Assembly (NCBI GenBank): GCA_003565815.1 | Contig: PXAS01000224.1 | Coordinates: forward strand, 1-10,630 | From: PVC group bacterium | GTDB lineage: Bacteria; Verrucomicrobiota; Kiritimatiellia; SS1-B-03-39; UBA6053 | Reading direction: 5' to 3' | DNA: 10,630 nucleotides | Shown here: positions 5,878 through 10,630 of the stretch, piece by piece | How positions within the stretch are numbered: position 1 is the first letter of the stretch | Layout: each line of letters begins with the position of its first letter | Position numbers and translations under genes: made by a program | Notes under the pieces: model-generated | Seen by the model: the letters and a program-made list of their open reading frames with translations, nothing else | Told to the model about the DNA's origin: nothing | The model's database searches: none

Positions 5878-6909
5878 ATGGAAAACATTTTCTATCCCCT
5901 GCGTTTTACCCCCATCTACCAAACCTACATTTGGGGCGGCACGAAGTTGCGCGAATCCCTCGGACGCACCGACGCCCCCCCGTCCGAAACCTGTGCCGAG
6001 TCCTGGGAAATTTCCGACCGGGACGACGGCATGGGCGCCATTGCCAATGGACGATGGCGGGGCATGACGTTTCGCGAATTGATGGTCGCTTTTGGCGATG
6101 AAGTCATGGGACGTCCCTGGGATACGGATCCGCGCCGGGACCGGGACCGTTTCCCGCTCCTGATCAAGGTGCTGGACGCCGCGAAAACCTTGAGTGTGCA
6201 GGTACACCCCAATGACGCCACCGCCAAACAATATGGCGGAGAGGCGAAAACGGAAATGTGGTATGTCCTGGAGGCCGAAGCGGATGCGGTGGTGTATTGC
6301 GGACTCAAGGAGGGCGTGACCCCGGAAGCCTTCCGCGCGGCCATTGACGACAACCGGCTCGAGGAATGGATGAAAACCATACCCGTGAAGGGCGGAGACG
6401 CGATTTTCGTGCCCGGGGGGCGCGTACACGCCATTGGCGCGGGTTGCTTGCTCTTGGAAGTGCAGCAAAATTCCAACACCACCTACCGGATTTACGACTG
6501 GGGCCGCGTGGGACACGACGGCAAGCCGCGCGAACTGCATATCGACCGGGCCTTGGAAGTCACCCTTTGGGATGATCCCGAAAGCGCGCTGACGCCCCCG
6601 GAACCCAGGCCGCCGCTGGGGGAGATTCCGCGTGAACAGGTGATGAAATCCCCATATTTTCTTTTGGAAAAATTGACCGTGCGCGGGGCGGTCACCCTGC
6701 CCCCGTCTCCGGAAAGCTTTCAGGTGCTCTTTGCCATCGATGGCGATGTTACGGTTTCCGCCAATGGCGAGGACGTCAAAGTTCCGCGCGGGTCTTCGGT
6801 GCTGTTGCCCGCCGCAATGGGCGAGGCCCACCTGGTCCCGGAAAAAGGCCCCGCCGGGAACGCCGTGAACCTCATGCGCATCACCGAACCTCGTGTCGAG
6901 ACCCCCTGA
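5878..6909 (+). CDS. manA: Mannose-6-phosphate isomerase, class I (zinc cupin)
   Basis: ManA interconverts fructose 6-phosphate and mannose 6-phosphate in the cytoplasm, feeding GDP-mannose synthesis or mannose use. The 343-residue protein opens with FTPIYQTYIWGG (10-21), typical of the family. Zinc ligands are Q108 and H110 (LSVQVHPND), E126 (KTEMWYVLE) and H184 (VPGGRVHAIG). The conserved active-site segment NSNTTYRIYDWGR (198-210) carries the likely catalytic Arg204. The C-terminal cupin (about 265-340) is complete. It is a little longer than the short Bacillus-type enzymes of about 315 residues. AAGGAA seven bases upstream supports the start. The next gene begins two bases after the stop, so it probably heads a two-gene operon with the GT-C membrane protein, which hints at a role in surface mannosylation rather than mannose catabolism. 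That role is inference. Confidence 0.95.
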   Translation: MENIFYPLRFTPIYQTYIWGGTKLRESLGRTDAPPSETCAESWEISDRDDGMGAIANGRWRGMTFRELMVAFGDEVMGRPWDTDPRRDRDRFPLLIKVLDAAKTLSVQVHPNDATAKQYGGEAKTEMWYVLEAEADAVVYCGLKEGVTPEAFRAAIDDNRLEEWMKTIPVKGGDAIFVPGGRVHAIGAGCLLLEVQQNSNTTYRIYDWGRVGHDGKPRELHIDRALEVTLWDDPESALTPPEPRPPLGEIPREQVMKSPYFLLEKLTVRGAVTLPPSPESFQVLFAIDGDVTVSANGEDVKVPRGSSVLLPAAMGEAHLVPEKGPAGNAVNLMRITEPRVETP

Positions 6910-6911
6910 GG

Positions 6912-9725
6912 ATGAACTTTTTCCGAAATCGCCCGGAGGGGTTCTCGCACCGGTGGATGGTTGCCCTGCTCTTGATCGCGGGTGCGGCGGTGCGGCTTCT
7001 GGGCGCCTGGCGTTTTCGGCACAACTTGAATCTCGACGCCGGGGTGGTGGCGATCATGACCAAGCACATGGCGGAAGGCACGGGTTTCCCGGTCTTTTTT
7101 TATGGTCAGCCACACATGGGGAGTCTGGAAGCCATTTTCGGCGCCCTGTATGCGGTGGTTTTCGGAATTTCCGGCTTTGCGGTTTGTTTCGGCACCGCCT
7201 TCGTTTCCTTCTGGCTCCTGCCGGTCACCTATCTGTGGGGGCGCGATGTGGCGGGCAAACGCGCGGGCATCATGGCCTTGGCGCTTTGCGTATTGGGTCC
7301 GTATGGGTTTTTCCATTACAATGCCAGCCCCCGGGGCGGATACGCCGGGGCGCTGACCTTCGGGGCCTTTGTGCTGATGATGGCCACCCGGATCATTCTG
7401 ACCTGGGAGCGGGAGCGGCGTCAGTCTTTCTGGCACTTCCTGTTGATTGGCCTGGGCGCGGGCCTGGGGTGGTGGGCCAGCCAACTCACCACCGCCGCGA
7501 TATTGACCGCGGGACTGTTTTTGTTGCTGGGCTTGCGTCAACACGCCTTCACCTGGCGTGTGTTCGTGGGGCTGGGCGGCTTTCTTTTGGGCAGCCTGCC
7601 ACTTTGGATCTATAATCTGCGCAACGATTGGGCCACGTTCGCACTCACGGGCTCTTTCCAAAAAGGCCAGCAAGTGGAGGCCTTGGGTTGGTTTTTCCGG
7701 GATCGTTTTCAAAGCCTCATGATTCCCCGGCACTTGCCGGATGGGGGGAAAACGCTGCTGATCGGACTTTACGCGGCGCTGATCCTGGCCGGACTTTGGC
7801 TCTGGTTCCGGTCTTGGCGGAAAAAAGAATCCGGCATCGTCCAAGGGTTGTCCGGAATTTATCTCTTTATTGCCATATTCGCCTTCCTCTACAGCAGTTC
7901 TCATTTCGCCGTGCTGGACACCCCGCGGTACTTCCTGCCCATGGTGGCGCCGCTGGCGGTTTTGACCGGTATCGTCCTCTCTCGCTTTCAAGGTCCCGTT
8001 TCCGGAAAATTGGCGTGGATTCCACTGGCAATTTTCCTGGGGGTTCATCTGCCCATCCTCTGGTCGCGCGGGTTTGAACGGAAGCAGGAACGACTTCAGG
8101 CCTCGGTCGAGGACATGGCGGAAACCCTGCGCGAACACGATTTGCGGGTCGTGTACACGCCCATTGCGTACCGTGCCTGGAATTTTGCCTTGCGCGAGGA
8201 ATTTGTTTTCGTGGAATTGGAACGGGATGTCTATGCGCCGTATTCCCGCGAGGCCGAAAAAGCGGAAACCTTCGCGGTGAAGTGGAATTACGGCCATGTG
8301 ACGGAGTTTTTGGCGAGCAGCGGCGGACAATCCGAGAGCTTTCGCGCGGGCAGGTGGCGCTTTTTGCATGACTTCTCGCCACCTCCCGACGATGTCGGGG
8401 TCATGTCACCGGATTTGATCGCGGAGGTGCATGCAACCGGGGGGCGTTTTCTGGGACGGGGCAAGCCGTTTGTCGCCGATCGCCTGGACCAAACTTTTCG
8501 AAGTCTGCCGGGCGAGGATGCGAGTCTGACGCTTCGTTTCGAAGCCCCCGTGAATGTCACGGGCCTGCGCTTGTGGCCGGACGACCCTTCCCAAATCCCG
8601 GAAACCTGGGAGATTCTTGGCCGCTCCGGTGATGGAAACTGGAAGTCCTTGATGCCCGCGAAGCGGGCCGCCTCCTTTTTTTGGTCCGGAGAACGGATGT
8701 TTTGGGGCAATCCGTTTTTCCGACTCGAAGCCCGTTTTGATCCGGTGGAAATCACTGAAATCAAGGTGACCCGGCAAACCAAACGGCCGCACATGGTTTG
8801 GTCGGTGCGGCATTTGCAGGTCCTCGTCCCCGGAGAAACACTGCCGAACCGGCGTGAAGCTTTGCCAAAATTGATGGAAAGACTGGCGGAACATGGGGTC
8901 ACCTTTTTATACGCCGACCGCTGGGAAAGCCTGAGGGTGCACGACTTGTCGGAGGGGCGGGTGGACACCCTCCGGAATTCCCACGCGTTCCCGGAGGCGC
9001 CCGCGTGGTCGGAAGATCATCTGGAGTTGGGGCCCCAATTCGCGTTGCTGACCCTGCAAACGCAGACCGCGGAGGTGCGCGCGGCCCTGAAGGCCCGAGA
9101 AGCCGGCTTTCGAGAGGAACGCGTGGGGCCCTGGGTCTTGTGGTTGCCCGAGGGTGGGCCCCGGTCCGTGCCCGGGCTGTTTTGGAATGGACTGGGGCTT
9201 ACCCGCATCGACGCGCTTTGGGGTCGTGATGTATTCCGGCGGGGCCGCGTGGAGGAGGCCCTGACCTTGCATCCATGGCTGGAGGCCCCTCCGGAGCCGG
9301 ATCGGCCACTGGAGGTTCGCTTCCGAAACGGCGCAAAGCTGCTCGGCTTGCGGGTGGACCGGACAAATCCCGCGCCCGGGGAGGTCATCACCCTGACCTA
9401 CGACTGGGAAGTTCCCCCCGACTTGGACACGAATGAATACGCGGTTTTCGTGCATTTCCGGAGAGAGCGAAATATTTTTCAGGATGACCACGTGTTCATG
9501 TCCGACATCGAGCCGGTATATTTAAACTGGCCCGGAGAATCGGGACGCTATCGCATCGATCGCGAAGTCCGGGTTCCCGAGGACCTCTCCCCGGGAGAAG
9601 TGACCCTGCGTATGGGCCTGTACCGCCGCGTGACGGGCAAACGGGAAAAAGTCAGGACCTCGCTTCCCGAAACCAAAGACGCGGTGGAAATGCCCCTTGT
9701 GCTAAACATCGGCGGTCCTGAATGA
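6912..9725 (+). CDS. Large GT-C-like membrane glycosyltransferase with extracytoplasmic C-terminal domains
   Basis: Residues 1-385 are very hydrophobic, with about 11-13 membrane segments (for example 15-31, 72-91, 144-163, 215-233, 281-299, 341-357, 367-384). The first loop (38-75) carries NLDAGVVAIMT and FYGQPHMGSLEAIFG, the layout of ArnT/PMT-like GT-C enzymes, which use lipid-linked sugars outside the membrane. The long tail (about 390-937) should be extracytoplasmic. At 402-488 there is a module starting LREHDLRVVYTPIAYRAW; at about 515-638 a stretch resembling an F5/8 type C (discoidin) domain; at 651-746 a segment resembling the first module (LAEHGVTFLYADRWESL); and at 796-932 a beta-rich domain (AVFVHFR, NWPGESGRYRIDREV, MGLYRRVTGKRE). 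It starts two bases after manA with GAGG abutting the ATG, so translation is probably coupled. Substrate unknown; sugar transfer is inferred from family resemblance. Confidence 0.85.
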   Translation: MNFFRNRPEGFSHRWMVALLLIAGAAVRLLGAWRFRHNLNLDAGVVAIMTKHMAEGTGFPVFFYGQPHMGSLEAIFGALYAVVFGISGFAVCFGTAFVSFWLLPVTYLWGRDVAGKRAGIMALALCVLGPYGFFHYNASPRGGYAGALTFGAFVLMMATRIILTWERERRQSFWHFLLIGLGAGLGWWASQLTTAAILTAGLFLLLGLRQHAFTWRVFVGLGGFLLGSLPLWIYNLRNDWATFALTGSFQKGQQVEALGWFFRDRFQSLMIPRHLPDGGKTLLIGLYAALILAGLWLWFRSWRKKESGIVQGLSGIYLFIAIFAFLYSSSHFAVLDTPRYFLPMVAPLAVLTGIVLSRFQGPVSGKLAWIPLAIFLGVHLPILWSRGFERKQERLQASVEDMAETLREHDLRVVYTPIAYRAWNFALREEFVFVELERDVYAPYSREAEKAETFAVKWNYGHVTEFLASSGGQSESFRAGRWRFLHDFSPPPDDVGVMSPDLIAEVHATGGRFLGRGKPFVADRLDQTFRSLPGEDASLTLRFEAPVNVTGLRLWPDDPSQIPETWEILGRSGDGNWKSLMPAKRAASFFWSGERMFWGNPFFRLEARFDPVEITEIKVTRQTKRPHMVWSVRHLQVLVPGETLPNRREALPKLMERLAEHGVTFLYADRWESLRVHDLSEGRVDTLRNSHAFPEAPAWSEDHLELGPQFALLTLQTQTAEVRAALKAREAGFREERVGPWVLWLPEGGPRSVPGLFWNGLGLTRIDALWGRDVFRRGRVEEALTLHPWLEAPPEPDRPLEVRFRNGAKLLGLRVDRTNPAPGEVITLTYDWEVPPDLDTNEYAVFVHFRRERNIFQDDHVFMSDIEPVYLNWPGESGRYRIDREVRVPEDLSPGEVTLRMGLYRRVTGKREKVRTSLPETKDAVEMPLVLNIGGPE

Positions 9726-9813
9726 AACATAGAAACATAGCAACAGGTATTTTCATCCCGAGCCATTCGACACCGGAGTCTTTGTCGTGTTCGTAGGTGG
9801 GGAGGGTGGTCAT
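9652..9813 (-). pseudogene. hsdS: Remnant of a type I restriction specificity subunit (HsdS), N-terminal stub
   Basis: The ATG at 9813 overlaps the fic stop codon (ATGA), the usual coupling of cotranscribed genes. The first 23 codons read M-T-T-L-P-T then YEHDKDSGVEWLGMKIP. The KDSGVEWLG-x-IP signature is the hallmark N-terminus of many HsdS proteins (commonly KDSGVEWLGEIPEHWEV). After Ile-Pro (about 9745) the resemblance stops: the frame continues VAMFLCFIQDRR, overlaps the 3' end of the membrane-protein gene on the other strand, and ends at 9652 after 53 codons, against roughly 400 residues in intact HsdS. The breakpoint is thus between about 9725 and 9745, where a tandem 8-base repeat lies. 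Both target-recognition domains are gone, so it cannot function. Confidence 0.72.
9724..9739 (+). repeat. Tandem GAAACATA repeat at the hsdS breakpoint
   Basis: GAAACATA occurs twice without a gap (9724-9731 and 9732-9739), overlapping the stop codon of the membrane-protein gene and adjoining the point where HsdS similarity ends. Short repeats often mark deletion joints; two copies of 8 bases is only suggestive. Confidence 0.5.
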
Positions 9814-10630
9814 TCAAACAACCGGAGGTAAGGGGCGAATTGGTAGCGTTTGCCGCGCTTGGCGCCGGTGATTTCCTCCAGCATTCCCTCCGCCTCGAAT
9901 TTTCCGATGACTTTATAGGCGGTGGGCAGAGAGACTTCGCAGATGTCCACGGCCTCCGCCGCGCTGACCGTGAGGTCGCTGAACAGTCGGTGAAAGAGGT
10001 TGAGTCCGGGTTGGGTCAGGGTTTTCCATCTGCGGATGGTTTCCGTTCCGTTTCGCTGGAATTTAAGAATCAGGTCAAAGGTTTCCCAGCCTTTTTTTGC
10101 GGTTTCCGTGACCCCGTCAATAAAGAACAGCATCCAGCCGGACAGGTCGTTTTCTGTCCTCACCCGGTTCAGCCTTTCGTAGTATTCATCGCGGTTCCGC
10201 TCGAAATAATCGGAAAGGTAGAGGACCGGTTGATTCAGGATGCCGCTTGCCATGAGATACAGGGGGATCATCAGGCGTCCAATCCGTCCGTTACCGTCCA
10301 GAAAGGGGTGGATGGTTTCGAATTGATAGTGCAGCAGCCCGGCGCGAAACAAGGGGGGGAGGTGTGATTCGTCGTCGTGAGCGAATTTTTCCAGGTCGGA
10401 CATCAGCTCCGGCACTCCGTCGGGATGAGGCGGCACAAAGCGGGCGTTGCCGGGATTAGAGCCGCCAATCCAGTTTTGGCTGCGGCGGAATTCTCCGGGG
10501 GTTTTGTGTTCTCCCCGCACCCCCTGCATCAGCACGGCGTGGGTTTCCCGCAACAAACGGGATGAAAACGGCAGATCTGCAAGTCGTTTTTGTCCGGTTT
10601 TCATGGCCTGGATATAGTTCCTCACCTCCC
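9810..10630 (-). CDS. Fic-family protein (probable AMP transferase), N-terminus outside window
   Basis: Fic enzymes transfer AMP or related groups from nucleotides to protein side chains. The catalytic motif is complete: HPFLDGNGRIGR, 118 codons from the visible GTG at 10625 (H106 to R117 in that numbering). Upstream are RLLRETHAVLMQGVRGE (23-39) and PGEFRRSQNWIGG (43-55), and the C-terminal 65 residues look like a winged helix (EAVDICEVSLPTAYKVIGKFEAEGMLEE). The GTG at 10625 is unlikely to be the start: the preceding codon is GAG, and E-V-R-N-Y is an internal run in this subfamily, whose N-terminal domain carries the inhibitory helix. That part lies beyond the edge. The gene overlaps an hsdS remnant by 4 bp, so it probably belonged to a type I restriction locus. 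Confidence 0.9.
   Translation of the reverse strand, partial: EVRNYIQAMKTGQKRLADLPFSSRLLRETHAVLMQGVRGEHKTPGEFRRSQNWIGGSNPGNARFVPPHPDGVPELMSDLEKFAHDDESHLPPLFRAGLLHYQFETIHPFLDGNGRIGRLMIPLYLMASGILNQPVLYLSDYFERNRDEYYERLNRVRTENDLSGWMLFFIDGVTETAKKGWETFDLILKFQRNGTETIRRWKTLTQPGLNLFHRLFSDLTVSAAEAVDICEVSLPTAYKVIGKFEAEGMLEEITGAKRGKRYQFAPYLRLFE

Noticed and set aside
3405..6067. Two long plus-strand frames (449 and 466 codons) across the glycosyltransferase and mutase genes
   Set aside because: Both are antisense shadows of genes with clear catalytic motifs; their translations are Gly, His and Asp-rich with no recognisable domain.
6720..8369. 549-codon minus-strand frame opposite manA and the membrane-protein gene
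   Set aside because: Proline-, glutamine- and arginine-rich shadow crossing a gene boundary on the other strand.
10623..10625. GTG at 10625 as the start of the Fic protein
   Set aside because: The preceding in-frame codon is open (GAG), and E-V-R-N-Y is an internal motif of longer Fic proteins, so the gene continues past the edge.

Overview
The window is a stretch of bacterial chromosome, mostly GC-rich, with an AT-rich left end (about 1-880) and housekeeping and cell-surface genes in the middle. I cannot name the organism. The mix (an archaeal-type phosphoglycerate mutase homologue, an NtrC-type regulator, a large GT-C membrane protein with a C-terminal beta-rich tail, and intergenic DNA full of palindromes) would fit the PVC group (Verrucomicrobiota, Kiritimatiellota or relatives) or another Gram-negative-type lineage. 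That is a weak inference.

Layout. 1-400 (-): start of an unrecognised exported protein, cut by the left edge. 401-879: no convincing gene, but a GC-rich island with hairpins and a promoter. 880-2262 (+): sigma54-dependent NtrC-family response regulator. 2337-2741 (+): aspartate 1-decarboxylase (panD). 2742-3485: 744 bp between convergent genes with no credible coding sequence, packed with inverted and direct repeats, including two inverted copies of a block-plus-hairpin element. 3486-4607 (-): family-4 glycosyltransferase, overlapping by 4 bp the upstream 4604-5818 (-) phosphoglycerate mutase / proposed homoserine kinase homologue. 5819-5877: divergent promoter region. 5878-6909 (+): mannose-6-phosphate isomerase (manA). 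6912-9725 (+): 937-residue GT-C-like membrane protein, two bases after manA. 9652-9813 (-): remnant of a type I restriction specificity subunit (hsdS). 9810-10630 (-): Fic-family protein running off the right edge.

How the genes may work together. manA makes or consumes mannose 6-phosphate, the entry to GDP-mannose. A GT-C enzyme cotranscribed with it and a GT4 enzyme on the neighbouring divergent operon suggest a small surface-glycan locus; substrates are not shown by the sequence. panD and the regulator look like independent units. On the right, fic and the hsdS stub overlap by ATGA, as in type I restriction loci that carry a fic gene, so the window ends in what is probably a degraded restriction-modification locus.

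The observations most worth following are the hsdS stub at 9745-9813, the paired repeat elements at 2935-2976 and 3430-3474 whose hairpins differ yet keep pairing, and the apparent duplicated extracytoplasmic module plus inserted discoidin-like domain in the 937-residue protein.
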